A DNA stretch of 64,000 nucleotides from RGIG5612 sp050944475 (GCA_050944475.1 JBMNRD010000006.1:102314-166313), one strand, 5' to 3'. Shown: positions 50,901 to 60,666, counted from the first letter of the stretch. Numbers and translations are program-made. The notes: generated from the letters alone by a model not told the origin.

Positions 50901-52275
50901 TTATGGCCTCCTTGCGGCGGTTCAAATCGCTTATAATCTGCGCGTAAGTTTCCTCGTCTATTTTATATTTGCGGATATAAATAACAAAGCTCGCCAGAAT
51001 GCATAAAAGCGGCAGTATCATCATAGCGACTTTCAGAATCATCAGTCCGGAGGGTGTCATGTCGACGGCGCTTTCGGCCTCCTTCATACCGGAGATAATT
51101 ACAGTAACGCCGGTGATGCCGCTCGCGACGGCGCCGCCCATTTTATTGATGAAGGGCTGCAGTGAAAAAGTCACGGAATCATTTCTCTTGCCGAATTTCC
51201 ACTCGCCGTAGTCCACGCTGTCCGTCAGGAACATCAACGTCATAATCTGAATGAAGGCCTGGCCGACAAAAAGTATCACACCCGCAATTCCTATGAAGAT
51301 AAAGGTATTTGTCGGGGCAAAGAAGAAAATAACGTATCCGACCACAACCATGATGGTGGCGACAAGATAAAGCCTCTTGCGCGGAAAACGCTTCCCGAGT
51401 ATAGGAAAGACAATGAGCGCGGCAATCTGGGAAACTCCCAGGATTACTGCGAAAACGGAATACATTCCTTCGTTGTCAAAAACATATTTGAAGTAATAAA
51501 GGCCGAAGCTTGTGGTAGTGAAGTAGCCGATAGTGAAAAGAGCCATGGCAATGGCCGTAACAAGCAGCTGATCGTTTTTGAAAATGACGCGGAGCATTTC
51601 CCTGACGGATGTATGCTGCTTGGGTCTGTTAAAGCTCTCAGGCGGCTCTTTAACCCCGAAGACAGTGATGCTTTGAAAAATCAGCATTATTCCAACGAGG
51701 ATAATTGACAGGACAAAATAGCCCTTTTGAAGGCTTCCGAAAGCATTGCCCAGAATCCCCGTAATCGGAACAATCAGTGCAACTACAAGAAACAGACCGA
51801 GGTTTGCGCAGACTCTGGCAATCGAGCCGATTTCCTCGCGCTCGCGTTGATCCTGGGTTAACGAGGGAAGCATGGACCAGTAGGAAATGTCGTTCATGGT
51901 GTAGAAAATACCCCAAGCAAGATACAGCAGGCCGAAGACCAAAATAAAACCGGTTTCCGAAAGGCCGCTCATGTCATAAAAAAGGCAGATGGCAACAGCT
52001 CCGGCCAGCACCGCTCCGACGCAAATCCAGGGCTTGAATCTGCCATAGCGGGTCTTGGTATTGTCCACAATCATTCCCATGAAAGGGTCATTCAAAGCGT
52101 CAAAAATCCTGCAGCACAGAATAATTGTCGTAATCCACCAAAGGGTATTGGTGGACAGCGAAAGAACATCGGTCAGATAGAACATAAGATACATGCTTAT
52201 CAGGGTATAAACCATATCTCTGCCGAATGTTCCCAGACCGAATGTAAACCTGTTGGGGGTTTTTACCTTCTTCAT
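50893..52275 (-). CDS. Sugar symporter of the GPH (glycoside-pentoside-hexuronide:cation) family
   Basis: This MFS-type transporter has 460 residues and twelve predicted helices. Family marks are FGLGTFGRDMVYTLISMYLMFYLTDVL, the cation site region RIFDALNDPFMGMIVDNTKTRYGRFKPWI and the later DSVDYGEWKFGKRND. It should import an alpha-glucoside with Na+ or H+, supplying the GH13 enzyme whose gene overlaps its end by 8 bases. The ribosome site is GGAGG. It is the third gene of the mgtE-hydrolase-symporter-glucosidase row, with a 22-base gap before it. Confidence 0.92.
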   Translation of the reverse strand: MKKVKTPNRFTFGLGTFGRDMVYTLISMYLMFYLTDVLSLSTNTLWWITTIILCCRIFDALNDPFMGMIVDNTKTRYGRFKPWICVGAVLAGAVAICLFYDMSGLSETGFILVFGLLYLAWGIFYTMNDISYWSMLPSLTQDQREREEIGSIARVCANLGLFLVVALIVPITGILGNAFGSLQKGYFVLSIILVGIMLIFQSITVFGVKEPPESFNRPKQHTSVREMLRVIFKNDQLLVTAIAMALFTIGYFTTTSFGLYYFKYVFDNEGMYSVFAVILGVSQIAALIVFPILGKRFPRKRLYLVATIMVVVGYVIFFFAPTNTFIFIGIAGVILFVGQAFIQIMTLMFLTDSVDYGEWKFGKRNDSVTFSLQPFINKMGGAVASGITGVTVIISGMKEAESAVDMTPSGLMILKVAMMILPLLCILASFVIYIRKYKIDEETYAQIISDLNRRKEAIND

Positions 52276-52297
52276 AAGAAACCTCCTTTAGTTCGTA

Positions 52298-53260
52298 TTA
52301 TTCAGTATATTTTTTGATAAATCCGAGAATTTTGTCCCAGTATTCCTCGCCGCCCAGCCAGGGGCCTGCAGCGTGAGAAGCTCCTTGAATAACCACCTTT
52401 TCCTTGGGACCGGGATGGGCATCATAATTTGCATCCAGCATCCAGAAGGGCACAAATCTGTCTTCGGTACCGTGCGCGAAAAGCATAGGAATTTTTGCTT
52501 CCGCCAGCTGTTTTGTGGAATAACCGTCCTTCAGAAGATTGATTTTCAGTTTCCGCAAAAACATCGGACGGGCAAAAAACATGATCGGAGCTGCCGGCAG
52601 CTTCAACATGTTCTGCAGGCAATGGACATATTCCTCGTAAATGGAGCTGTAACCGCAGTCTTCGATGGCGCACTTGACGTTTGCCGGAAGATCTTCGCCG
52701 GCGGTCATCATGACTGTGGCGGCGCCCATTGATACGCCGTAAAGAATTATCTGCGGATTGTTATAACGTCGGTTGAGATATTTAATCCAGTCCTGAATGT
52801 CAATTCTCTCATGCCAGCCCATGCCGATATAATCTCCCTCGGAAATGTCATGACCTCTTGCGGCAGGAGCTAAAATCCCAAAACCAAGAGGATATAGTTT
52901 TTCACCGAAAAATCCGGATTCGTTTGCATGTCCGGTGTAGCCGTGGCATAAAATAGCGAATTTTGCGTTGCCTGAGGAAGGATTTTCCACTAAAAGGGCG
53001 CACAGCTTAAGACCGTCGAAGGAGGTAATCGATACTTTCTCCGAGGACATTTCGTCAAACCATTCCACACGGACATCGTAAGGGTAGGTAACAGGAGGTT
53101 TATCCGGATTTTTTTCGTTGGTTATTGCACTGACTCTGGATTTTTTGTAGTGTCTTGACACTGCAAAGGCGTAGAAATACTCTCCGATGATAAAGCCGAC
53201 GACAATCACCGACAACACAAGTACTGCTAAAATAATTAGAATGATAAATAACGGTTTCAT
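52298..53260 (-). CDS. Membrane-anchored alpha/beta hydrolase
   Basis: The protein has 320 residues: an N-terminal membrane helix (about 3-27) and an alpha/beta hydrolase domain with AILCHGYTGHANESGF (oxyanion region), the nucleophile elbow YGVSMGAATVMM (S near 175), and the acid and base in LFAHGTEDRFVPF and GASHAAGPW. It resembles the BEM46/YqkD group of esterases or peptidases. The substrate is unknown. The start lies three bases after the mgtE stop, and the symporter follows 22 bases later. Confidence 0.88.
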   Translation of the reverse strand: MKPLFIILIILAVLVLSVIVVGFIIGEYFYAFAVSRHYKKSRVSAITNEKNPDKPPVTYPYDVRVEWFDEMSSEKVSITSFDGLKLCALLVENPSSGNAKFAILCHGYTGHANESGFFGEKLYPLGFGILAPAARGHDISEGDYIGMGWHERIDIQDWIKYLNRRYNNPQIILYGVSMGAATVMMTAGEDLPANVKCAIEDCGYSSIYEEYVHCLQNMLKLPAAPIMFFARPMFLRKLKINLLKDGYSTKQLAEAKIPMLFAHGTEDRFVPFWMLDANYDAHPGPKEKVVIQGASHAAGPWLGGEEYWDKILGFIKKYTE

Positions 53261-53263
53261 ATA

Positions 53264-54634
53264 TTATCCTATCCGAAGAATCAATACTGCCAGACCGAAG
53301 TAAATCAAAAGGGTCAAGGCATCAACTATGGTTGTAATAAAGGGGCTGCTCATTACAGCCGGGTCAAAACCTATTTTTTCAGCAATCATCGGAAGCAGGC
53401 TTCCGATGATTTTGGAGATGACAACCGCACAGAAAAGGGCGATTGACACGGTAAGCATAATCAGGATGCTGCCTTGTCCGAGAATCAGCATTTTTATGAA
53501 ATTAACTGCGGCAAGCGAAAAACCGCAGATAATTCCCACACGGAATTCTTTCCATAAAATTTTAAAGATATTTTTGAATTCAACGTCACCGAGGGAGAGC
53601 GAACGGATAATTGTAACAGATGTTTGTCCGCCGCAGTTTCCGCCGGTATCCATCAGCATGGGGATGCATGCGGAAAGGACAATGGAGGTTGACAGCGCAT
53701 TCTCGAACTTTGTGATAATCAATGAGGTGAATGTTGCCGAAATCATAAGAAGCATCAGCCACGGTATACGCTGCTTGAATGTTTCCCATACGCTGGTTTG
53801 TGTGTAAGGCTTGTCACCGGGACGGATAGCGGCCATTTTTTCAATGTCCTCCGTAGCCTCTTCTTCCATTACGTCCATGGCGTCGTCGACGGTTACAATG
53901 CCCACAAGCCTTCCCTCATCGTCCACGACGGGAATAACAAAGAAATCGTACTTGCTGAACATCTGGGCAACCTCTTCCTTGTCAGTGTGGGTATGGGCAC
54001 TGATTATATTGGTTTCCATGATGTCGGCAATCATGTCGTCCGCCTCTGAAAGCAGGAGGGCTTTGGTGGAAACAACTCCGAGCAGGTTGCGGTTATAGTC
54101 CGTAACGTAACAGGTGTAAATGGTTTCCTTGTCGGTACCGGTGCGCCTGATTCTCGTCAGGGCCTCCTCAACGGTCATTTGCTTTCGCAGGCTGACATAC
54201 TCAACTGTCATAATGCTGCCGGCGGAATCCTCGGGATATTGCAGAATTTTATTGATCATCGCCCGGGTGTCCGCATCGGTATTGGCCAGGATTCTTTTCA
54301 CCACATTGGCAGGCATTTCCTCAACAATGTCAACCGCATCGTCAAGAAAAATTTCGTCCAGCACGTCTCTCAACTCGCTGTCGGAGAAGCCGGTAATAAG
54401 GTGGGTTTGAACATCGGAGTCCATTTCTACGAAGGTTTCGGCCGCCAACTCCTTGGGGAGCAGCCTGAAAAGAACCGGCAATTCATTTAGCGGGAAGTCG
54501 TTCAGTATCTCGGCTATGTCGGCGGGATTCATTTCGGAAAAAATATTTCTGACGGCGGCGTATTTTTTGGATTGGACAAGTTCGGTGATTTGTTCAAAAA
54601 GTTCTTCTTCACCGGATTCAAAAATGCTATCCAT
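53264..54634 (-). CDS. mgtE: Magnesium transporter MgtE
   Basis: MgtE is a Mg2+-gated channel. The 456 residues show the N domain (about 10-130, MNPADIAEILNDFPLNELPVLFRLLPKELAAETFVEMDSDVQTHLI), two CBS domains (about 135-255) that sense cytosolic Mg2+, and five C-terminal membrane helices with the pore segment ACIPMLMDTGGNCGGQTSVTIIRSL. The start is ATG 54634, because the GGAGGTGG site lies between it and an upstream in-frame ATG at 54652. There is no room for a long M-box leader upstream. Confidence 0.95.
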   Translation of the reverse strand: MDSIFESGEEELFEQITELVQSKKYAAVRNIFSEMNPADIAEILNDFPLNELPVLFRLLPKELAAETFVEMDSDVQTHLITGFSDSELRDVLDEIFLDDAVDIVEEMPANVVKRILANTDADTRAMINKILQYPEDSAGSIMTVEYVSLRKQMTVEEALTRIRRTGTDKETIYTCYVTDYNRNLLGVVSTKALLLSEADDMIADIMETNIISAHTHTDKEEVAQMFSKYDFFVIPVVDDEGRLVGIVTVDDAMDVMEEEATEDIEKMAAIRPGDKPYTQTSVWETFKQRIPWLMLLMISATFTSLIITKFENALSTSIVLSACIPMLMDTGGNCGGQTSVTIIRSLSLGDVEFKNIFKILWKEFRVGIICGFSLAAVNFIKMLILGQGSILIMLTVSIALFCAVVISKIIGSLLPMIAEKIGFDPAVMSSPFITTIVDALTLLIYFGLAVLILRIG

Positions 54635-54686
54635 ATTATCCACCTCCGTCATAAATATTTATCTATGATAATATAGCCTATTGCAC

Positions 54687-54715
54687 TTGAAAATACAAGA
54701 AAAAAAAGGTATCAT
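54687..54715 (+). promoter_or_regulatory. Probable promoter of the SPFH gene cluster
   Basis: TTGAAA (54687-54692), 17 bases, TATCAT (54710-54715), in the 126-base divergent region between mgtE and the SPFH gene. The start site would be near 54722. Confidence 0.55.
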
Positions 54716-54760
54716 AAGAAAACCTTAATGGTGAAACAACCGTTCTGAAAGGAGAAAAAT

Positions 54761-55972
54761 ATGGGATTACTTAAAGCAGCATTAGGAGCAGCAGGCGGAG
54801 CATTAGCAGACACATGGAAAGAGTTTTTCTATTGCGACGCCCTTGATAAGGATGTTTTGGTCGTAAGAGGTCAAAAGCAGATTACATCCCGTTCCTCTAA
54901 TGTAAAGGGGAATGACAACATTATTTCAAACGGCTCGGGAATTGCGGTTGCAGACGGACAGTGCATGATTATTGTTGATCAGGGCAAGGTAGTTGAAGTC
55001 TGCGCTGAGCCGGGCGAGTTTACTTACGACGCGTCAACGGAGCCCAGCCTTTTTACCGGTAATTTGGGCACAAGCATTCTCGAGACCTTCAAGACCATGG
55101 GCAAGCGTATTGCCTACGGCGGAGATACCGGCAAGGATCAGAGGGTGTACTATTTCAACACGAAAGAGATTATTGACAACAAGTTCGGAACACCGAATCC
55201 CATTCCTTTCCGCGTAGTGGATAGAAACATCAATTTGGACATAGATGTTTCCCTTCGTTGTTCGGGAATCTATTCATTCAAGATTGCCGACCCGATTCTT
55301 TTTTATACAAATGTTTGCGGAAATGTAACAGAGGAATACAAGAAGGAAGAGATTACAGACCAGCTTAAGACCGAGTTCGTAAGCGCTCTTCAGCCGGCAT
55401 TTGCAAAGCTTTCCGATCTTGAAATCCGTCCGAACCAGATAATTGCTCATAATAAGGAGCTTGAGGCAGCCATGAACCAGGAGCTGACGGCCCAGTGGGG
55501 TCAGCTTCGCGGACTTGAGGTTGTTAATATCGCTCTCGGCAGCGTGACCCTTCCCGAGGAAGACCAGCAGCTCATTAAGGACACCCAGAGGGCAGGCGCT
55601 CTCAGGGACGCTTCTCTTGCCGCAGGTACTATTGCAGGTGCACAGGCAGATGCAATGAAGGCGGCAGCAGCCAATGAAGGCGGCGCTATGGGCGGCTTCG
55701 TCGGCATGGGAATGGCAATGAATGTCGGCGGCATGAATGCTTCCAACCTTTACGCTGCGGGAGCGCAGCAGCAGGCAGCAGCACAGCAGAGCGCACCGGC
55801 AGCAGGCGGATGGACCTGCGCATGCGGAGCTACAGGGCAGACGGGGAATTTCTGCGCACAGTGCGGAGCAAAGAAGCCCGAGCAGACGGCATCGCCATTC
55901 TGCCCGAATTGCGGCGCTAAACTGGAAAAACCGGGCAAGTTCTGTCCGGAGTGCGGTCATTCGTTGCAGTAA
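54761..55972 (+). CDS. ydjI: SPFH (band 7) domain protein with C-terminal zinc ribbons, YdjI-like
   Basis: The 403 residues contain an SPFH domain (about 45-290) like that of B. subtilis YdjI, a flotillin-related protein of the pspA-ydjGHI stress operon. GQKQITSRSSN, CMIIVDQGKVVEVCAEPGEFTYD and IALGSVTLPEEDQQLI mark the family. A Gly/Ala/Gln-rich linker is followed by two zinc ribbons (CACG..CAQCG and CPNCG..CPECG) near the C-terminus. There is no membrane helix, so it likely binds the membrane through its partners encoded next. The ribosome site is AAAGGAG. The symbol follows similarity of domain and gene context only. Confidence 0.82.
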   Translation: MGLLKAALGAAGGALADTWKEFFYCDALDKDVLVVRGQKQITSRSSNVKGNDNIISNGSGIAVADGQCMIIVDQGKVVEVCAEPGEFTYDASTEPSLFTGNLGTSILETFKTMGKRIAYGGDTGKDQRVYYFNTKEIIDNKFGTPNPIPFRVVDRNINLDIDVSLRCSGIYSFKIADPILFYTNVCGNVTEEYKKEEITDQLKTEFVSALQPAFAKLSDLEIRPNQIIAHNKELEAAMNQELTAQWGQLRGLEVVNIALGSVTLPEEDQQLIKDTQRAGALRDASLAAGTIAGAQADAMKAAAANEGGAMGGFVGMGMAMNVGGMNASNLYAAGAQQQAAAQQSAPAAGGWTCACGATGQTGNFCAQCGAKKPEQTASPFCPNCGAKLEKPGKFCPECGHSLQ

Positions 55973-56068
55973 CAGCTTGCTAATGCGTTTCATCCCGAAC
56001 TCATGATACGCAAAGCAAAAACACAGCAAGCAGCTTGAAAACTGTTTGACTTTTTATAGGAGATATTT

Positions 56069-57151
56069 ATGGCTGATATACAAGAATATAAATGTCCGAG
56101 TTGCGGAGGAGCTATCGCTTTTGATAGCTCCTTGCAGAAAATGAAATGCCCGTTCTGCGACACGGAATTTGAAATGGAAACGCTGAAAGCCTTCGACAAG
56201 GATCTTTCACAGACCTCTCGGGCTGATCAGATGAGATGGGAGACTCCGGGGAAGGTCTGGCACGAAGGTGACGAAGAGGGCATGCGTGTTTACGTATGCA
56301 AGTCATGCGGCGGCCAGATTATCGGCGATGAAAATATGGGAGCTACATCCTGTCCGTATTGTGATAATCCTGTTGTCCTTATGGGACAGTTTACAGGCGA
56401 CATCAAGCCGGACTATATCATTCCATTCAAGCTTGATAAGGCTGCGGCAAAAAAGGCGTTGAAGAAGCATTATAACAAGCCCTTTACACCGGCCGCGTTC
56501 ACAAGGGAAAATCACATCGACGAAATAAAGGGGATCTACGTGCCTTTCTGGATTTTCGATACTGATGCCAGCGGAAGCGTAAGATACAAGGCAACTCAGG
56601 TCAGGACCTGGAGTGATACAAGGTTTATCTATACCGAAACAAGTTATTTCTCCCTGCTGCGTGAGGGAACGGTTCAGTTCATGAAGATTCCTGCCGACGG
56701 TTCATCCAAAATGGACGACACTCTTATGGAATCCTTGGAACCCTTTAATTTTAACGAGGCTGTGGATTTCCAGACCGCATATATGGCCGGGTATCTTGCA
56801 GACAGATATGATGTGACCATCGAGGATAACATGGAGCGTATCAACAACAGGGTAAAGACAAGCACGGAATCCGTACTTGCCGGCACCGCCCTGGGTTATA
56901 CCACCGTTGTTCCGGAAAGCAGCACAATTTCCACGAAAAACGGTCAGATAAAATACGCCATGTACCCGGTGTGGCTGCTGAATACCACCTGGAACGGCAA
57001 GAGATATACATTCGCAATGAACGGCCAGACCGGAAAAATGGTAGGCGACATACCCGTTGACAAGGGCAAGGTTGCCGCAAGGTTCGCATTGATTGGCGGC
57101 ATTGCCGCCGCAGTGGCATTGGCAGTACAGATTGTACTGTATCTGTTATAG
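56069..57151 (+). CDS. ydjG: Zinc-ribbon membrane protein, YdjG-like
   Basis: This protein has 360 residues. Two zinc ribbons, YKCPSCGGAIAFD..MKCPFCDTEFE at the N-terminus and VYVCKSCGGQIIGD..SCPYCDNPV near 75-105, are followed by a soluble domain with IKPDYIIPFKLDKAAAKKAL and IKGIYVPFWIFD, then one C-terminal membrane helix (about 335-358). In B. subtilis YdjG is the zinc-ribbon membrane partner of YdjH and YdjI and helps to recruit PspA. The product is often wrongly named a primosomal helicase-like protein. It lies 96 bases after the SPFH gene and 11 bases before the TPM gene. Confidence 0.8.
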   Translation: MADIQEYKCPSCGGAIAFDSSLQKMKCPFCDTEFEMETLKAFDKDLSQTSRADQMRWETPGKVWHEGDEEGMRVYVCKSCGGQIIGDENMGATSCPYCDNPVVLMGQFTGDIKPDYIIPFKLDKAAAKKALKKHYNKPFTPAAFTRENHIDEIKGIYVPFWIFDTDASGSVRYKATQVRTWSDTRFIYTETSYFSLLREGTVQFMKIPADGSSKMDDTLMESLEPFNFNEAVDFQTAYMAGYLADRYDVTIEDNMERINNRVKTSTESVLAGTALGYTTVVPESSTISTKNGQIKYAMYPVWLLNTTWNGKRYTFAMNGQTGKMVGDIPVDKGKVAARFALIGGIAAAVALAVQIVLYLL

Positions 57152-57162
57152 GAGGGAGCAAA

Positions 57163-57975
57163 ATGAAAAAGATTGTTACATTAATTGCCGTAATGCTTTT
57201 CAACCTGTTTCTTTTCTGTCATGCGGCAGCCGCAGGAGAGCTTCTGGTCGACGGGGCGGATTTGTTTACCCCGGAAGAAGAAAGCCGGATTTTAGCCGGT
57301 CTGGAGGCCCTGAAAAGCGAACACAGCATGGATTTTGTGGTTGTAACCACCAATGATACGGGCGGCAAGAGCAACACCGCGTTTGCCGATGACTATTATG
57401 ACTATAACGGCTATAGTAGCGACGGAGTGCTGCTGCTCATCAACATGGACAGCGCCCAAAGGGAATACCGCCTGTCCACCACGGGGGCGGGTATTACCGC
57501 GTTTACCGACTACGGAATTGAATATGTCCTGGATGAAATGTATCCGGACATGGCTTCGGGAGATTATGCCGGGGCAGTTGATGAATTTATTGAGGCGGCG
57601 GACTGGCTTGTCGACCAATATGAGGCGGGAACACCGTATGATGTTCCGCCGGAACCGGAAAGACCCGCCGGCTTGAAAGGCTTTGACTGGATTAAGGGAG
57701 TTTTAATTGCTCTTGCTGTCGGAGCAGGCGCGGGTATTGCCGTAACCCAGGGGCTGAAGGCACAGCACAAAACAGTCAGAAAACAGGTGGCGGCAGCCAG
57801 CTACATGGTGCCGGGCAGCCTTAATCTGACCAACAGCTCAGATACATTCCTTTACAGGAATGTGACCCATGTGCCCATTCCGAAGAAAGATCCGCCGAGT
57901 GGCGGAGGCGGCGGTTCCAGCATCCATATCGGCAGCAGCGGGGTTTCCCACGGCGGCGGCGGAAGACGTTTTTAG
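57163..57975 (+). CDS. ydjH: TPM domain membrane protein, YdjH-like
   Basis: The protein has 270 residues: signal peptide (about 1-25), an outer TPM domain (about 26-165, LLVDGADLFTPEEESRILAGLEAL, DGVLLLINMDSAQREYRLSTTGAG), a membrane helix (about 180-198) and a cytoplasmic tail ending in a Gly/Ser-rich stretch, GGGGGSSIHIGSSGVSHGGGGRRF. Such TPM proteins accompany zinc-ribbon and SPFH proteins in the YdjGHI module. The glycine tail is typical of the family. Upstream GGAGGGAG is a good ribosome site. Confidence 0.82.
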   Translation: MKKIVTLIAVMLFNLFLFCHAAAAGELLVDGADLFTPEEESRILAGLEALKSEHSMDFVVVTTNDTGGKSNTAFADDYYDYNGYSSDGVLLLINMDSAQREYRLSTTGAGITAFTDYGIEYVLDEMYPDMASGDYAGAVDEFIEAADWLVDQYEAGTPYDVPPEPERPAGLKGFDWIKGVLIALAVGAGAGIAVTQGLKAQHKTVRKQVAAASYMVPGSLNLTNSSDTFLYRNVTHVPIPKKDPPSGGGGGSSIHIGSSGVSHGGGGRRF

Positions 57976-57996
57976 TTGTTTATTTGAGAGGATTTA

Positions 57997-60267
57997 ATGA
58001 GTTTTATTGAAGCATTAAACGACAAGCAAAGAGAAGCGGTTCTTCATACAGACGGGCCGCTTCTTATATTGGCAGGGGCAGGGTCGGGCAAGACCAGAGT
58101 TATCACCAATCGCATCGGTTACCTTATTAAGGAAAAAAATGTCAGCCCCCGTGAGATTTTGGCAATTACATTCACCAATAAGGCAGCGGATGAGATGCGG
58201 GAGCGCGTTGAGAGTCAGCTCGGAATGGATGCGGGAGGCGCGTGGATTTGCACCTTCCATTCCGCCTGCGTAAGAATACTCAGGCTGTACGGACATCTGA
58301 TCGGCTACGAGAACAATTTTACCATTTATGATGCAGACGACCAGAAGACGGTTGTAAAGAACATATGTAAAGCGGGAAACATCGATACAAAAAGATTTAA
58401 AGAAAAATGGTTTCTCAGCAAAATTTCCTCGGCAAAGGACGAGCTGATAAGTCCGGAGCAGTTTGAGAAGGATGCTGCGGGAGATTATTTTGATGCCAAG
58501 GCTGCCGAGGTTTACATCGCTTATCAGAAGGAACTGAAAAAGAACAACGCTCTTGATTTTGACGATCTGATTGTCAAGACGGTGGAGCTTTTCCGGAAGG
58601 AGCCGGAGATTCTTGAAAGATTCCGGGACAGATTTCGTTATATCAGTGTGGATGAATATCAGGATACAAATACGGCCCAGTTCGTGTTTGTCGGCATGCT
58701 GGCAAATAAATATAAAAACATCTGCGTTGTAGGTGATGATGACCAGTCCATCTATAAGTTTCGCGGCGCCAATATAAGGAATATATTGGAATTTGAAAAA
58801 ACATTTCCCGGGGCGAAGGTCATCCGTCTTGAACAAAATTACCGTTCCACCGCCACAATCCTTGATGCGGCAAATGCGGTGATAAGGAATAACCGCCGGC
58901 GAAAGGAGAAGAAGCTGTGGACAAAGAATGAGGAAGGCGGCAAAATAGAACTTCATTTCGTGGACAATCCATATGTGGAATCCGAAAGGGTTATCCGCAG
59001 GGTTCGAAAATTTTTCAGTGAAGGCTGCAGCCTGAACGACTGTGCCTGTCTTTACAGGACCAATGCCCAGTCCAGAGCTTTGGAGGAGGCGTTCATAAGA
59101 GCGAATATTCCGTATAAAATCGTCGGCGGAGTAAACTTTTACCAGCGCAAGGAAATAAAAGACATCCTTGCATATCTGAAAACCATTGACAACGGAAGGG
59201 ACGATGTTGCGGTAAGGCGAATCATCAATGTGCCCAGACGCGGCATAGGTAATACCACCATTGCCGCCGTGCAGGATTTTGCCGATGAAAGGGGAATCGG
59301 ATTTCTCGCGGCACTGGATACCGGCATTGAGGAAGGTGTGTTCGGAAGGGCGGAAGAAAGGCTGAAGGTCTTTCGCGACCTGATTGAAACATTGAAGCTT
59401 CAAAGCCTTACTATGACCCTCAGGGAGCTGATGGACACTTTGCTGGACAGAACCGGATATGTCAGGGAATTGACGGCGGAGGATACAGTGGAGTCGCAGA
59501 CAAGAATAGAGAATATCGACGAGTTGATAAATAAGCTGGTTCAGTATCAGGACAGCAATGACGACCCGACATTAAGCGGCTTTCTTGAGGAGGTGTCTTT
59601 GATTGCCGATATTGATTCCTGGGATGCGGCGGCCGACTATGTGTCACTGATTACTCTTCACTCTGCCAAGGGTCTGGAATTTCCCGTAGTATTCATGTGC
59701 GGAATGGAAGACGGCCTTTTTCCGATGAATGCGGCAATATGCTCAGAGGATGAAGACGATCTTGAGGAGGAGAGAAGGCTGGCATACGTAGGCATTACCC
59801 GCGCGAAAAAACATTTGATTCTGACTGCTGCAAGGAGCAGAATGGTAAGGGGTGAAACCATGGTTTCCTCACTTTCGCGGTTTGTGAAAGAGATACCTCC
59901 GCTGCTGATTGAAGAGGACCGGGATAATGTCTATATTCCCAAAAGCCGTGACGAGAACCTGCGTGTCAGCGATGAAAGCAAGGAAATGTTCAGGGCAAAG
60001 CCCTATGGCGGCTATACCAAAGGTGCAGGAGGTGCCGGCGGCTTCCTCGGGAAGAAGCCCTTTGCCGCGTCTGCAAAGAAACAGTTCGAGGTGAAGAAGG
60101 GAGGCCTTGATTATCAGGTCGGTGACACCGTCAGCCATATAAAATTCGGCGAGGGCGTGGTGGTTTCAATCGATCAGGGAGGAAAAGACTACGAGGTGAC
60201 TGTGAATTTCAAGGATTTCGGAACCAAGAAAATGTTTGCCTCATTTGCCAGGTTGAAAAAAATATAA
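57997..60267 (+). CDS. pcrA: ATP-dependent DNA helicase PcrA (UvrD family)
   Basis: This superfamily 1A 3'-5' helicase for repair and replication-transcription conflict resolution has 756 residues, the normal length. Visible motifs are Q motif LNDKQREAVLH, Walker A GAGSGKT (about 27-33), Walker B VDEYQDTN (D219-E220), motif III DDQSIYKFRGA, motif IV EQNYRST, and motif VI LAYVGITRAKKHL. The C-terminal Tudor-like domain, GDTVSHIKFGEGVVV, binds RNA polymerase in Bacilli. It starts 21 bases after the TPM gene. Confidence 0.96.
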   Translation: MSFIEALNDKQREAVLHTDGPLLILAGAGSGKTRVITNRIGYLIKEKNVSPREILAITFTNKAADEMRERVESQLGMDAGGAWICTFHSACVRILRLYGHLIGYENNFTIYDADDQKTVVKNICKAGNIDTKRFKEKWFLSKISSAKDELISPEQFEKDAAGDYFDAKAAEVYIAYQKELKKNNALDFDDLIVKTVELFRKEPEILERFRDRFRYISVDEYQDTNTAQFVFVGMLANKYKNICVVGDDDQSIYKFRGANIRNILEFEKTFPGAKVIRLEQNYRSTATILDAANAVIRNNRRRKEKKLWTKNEEGGKIELHFVDNPYVESERVIRRVRKFFSEGCSLNDCACLYRTNAQSRALEEAFIRANIPYKIVGGVNFYQRKEIKDILAYLKTIDNGRDDVAVRRIINVPRRGIGNTTIAAVQDFADERGIGFLAALDTGIEEGVFGRAEERLKVFRDLIETLKLQSLTMTLRELMDTLLDRTGYVRELTAEDTVESQTRIENIDELINKLVQYQDSNDDPTLSGFLEEVSLIADIDSWDAAADYVSLITLHSAKGLEFPVVFMCGMEDGLFPMNAAICSEDEDDLEEERRLAYVGITRAKKHLILTAARSRMVRGETMVSSLSRFVKEIPPLLIEEDRDNVYIPKSRDENLRVSDESKEMFRAKPYGGYTKGAGGAGGFLGKKPFAASAKKQFEVKKGGLDYQVGDTVSHIKFGEGVVVSIDQGGKDYEVTVNFKDFGTKKMFASFARLKKI

Positions 60268-60308
60268 TCGTGTTCACAAATATTTCAAGAGGAATATCCT
60301 TTGACATC

Positions 60309-60337
60309 TTGAAAAAAGTTTCGTCATGAAATATAAT
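60309..60337 (+). promoter_or_regulatory. Probable promoter of the small acidic membrane protein gene
   Basis: TTGAAA (60309-60314), 17 bases, TATAAT (60332-60337). A perfect TTGACA at 60301 is 25 bases from the -10 and too far to be used with it. Confidence 0.65.
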
Positions 60338-60393
60338 CTAACCAGGATGATACCTTAACACGTAAATGATTTAGGATAACAAGGAGGAGCGAC

Positions 60394-60666
60394 ATGTCCG
60401 AGATAAAGGTTAATGAATTATTGCAATTGTCCAAAATCGGTTCCGCACTTAGGAAGAGGTGGGACGACGAGGAAACAAGAAGAGTTATTATAACAGTGCT
60501 CATCTGCATTGGCGCAGCGCTGGTGCTGGGTATCGCTGCCTATATCATCTACAGGGTTGTTACCCGCTATGATGATGACTTTGATTTGTATGATGACCTC
60601 GATTACTACTATGAGGATCCGGAAGAGGAACCCGGAGTAGCGGATGAGGAGGATTTCGCAGAATAA
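60394..60666 (+). CDS. Small single-pass membrane protein with acidic tail
   Basis: The 90 residues consist of a short N-terminal helical part (KVNELLQLSKIGSALRKRWDDEE), one membrane helix (about 31-53) and a tail very rich in Asp, Glu and Tyr (RYDDDFDLYDDLDYYYEDPEEE). I do not recognise a family. AAGGAGG seven bases before the ATG and a good promoter show that it is expressed. It stands alone between pcrA and rlmD and ends in a hairpin. Confidence 0.75.
   Translation: MSEIKVNELLQLSKIGSALRKRWDDEETRRVIITVLICIGAALVLGIAAYIIYRVVTRYDDDFDLYDDLDYYYEDPEEEPGVADEEDFAE

Noticed and set aside
54732..54760. TGAAAC followed by CGTT upstream of the SPFH gene, like a sigma-W site
   Set aside because: The two parts are only 4 bases apart instead of about 16, and a proper -10 would fall on the ribosome site.
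58015..59403. Long minus-strand open frame of 462 codons opposite pcrA
   Set aside because: It is the complement of a perfectly conserved pcrA; the translation has no family features, no ribosome site and unusual residue content. The same holds for the long antisense frames at 8201-9196, 30721-31665, 47024-48235 and 47566-48429.
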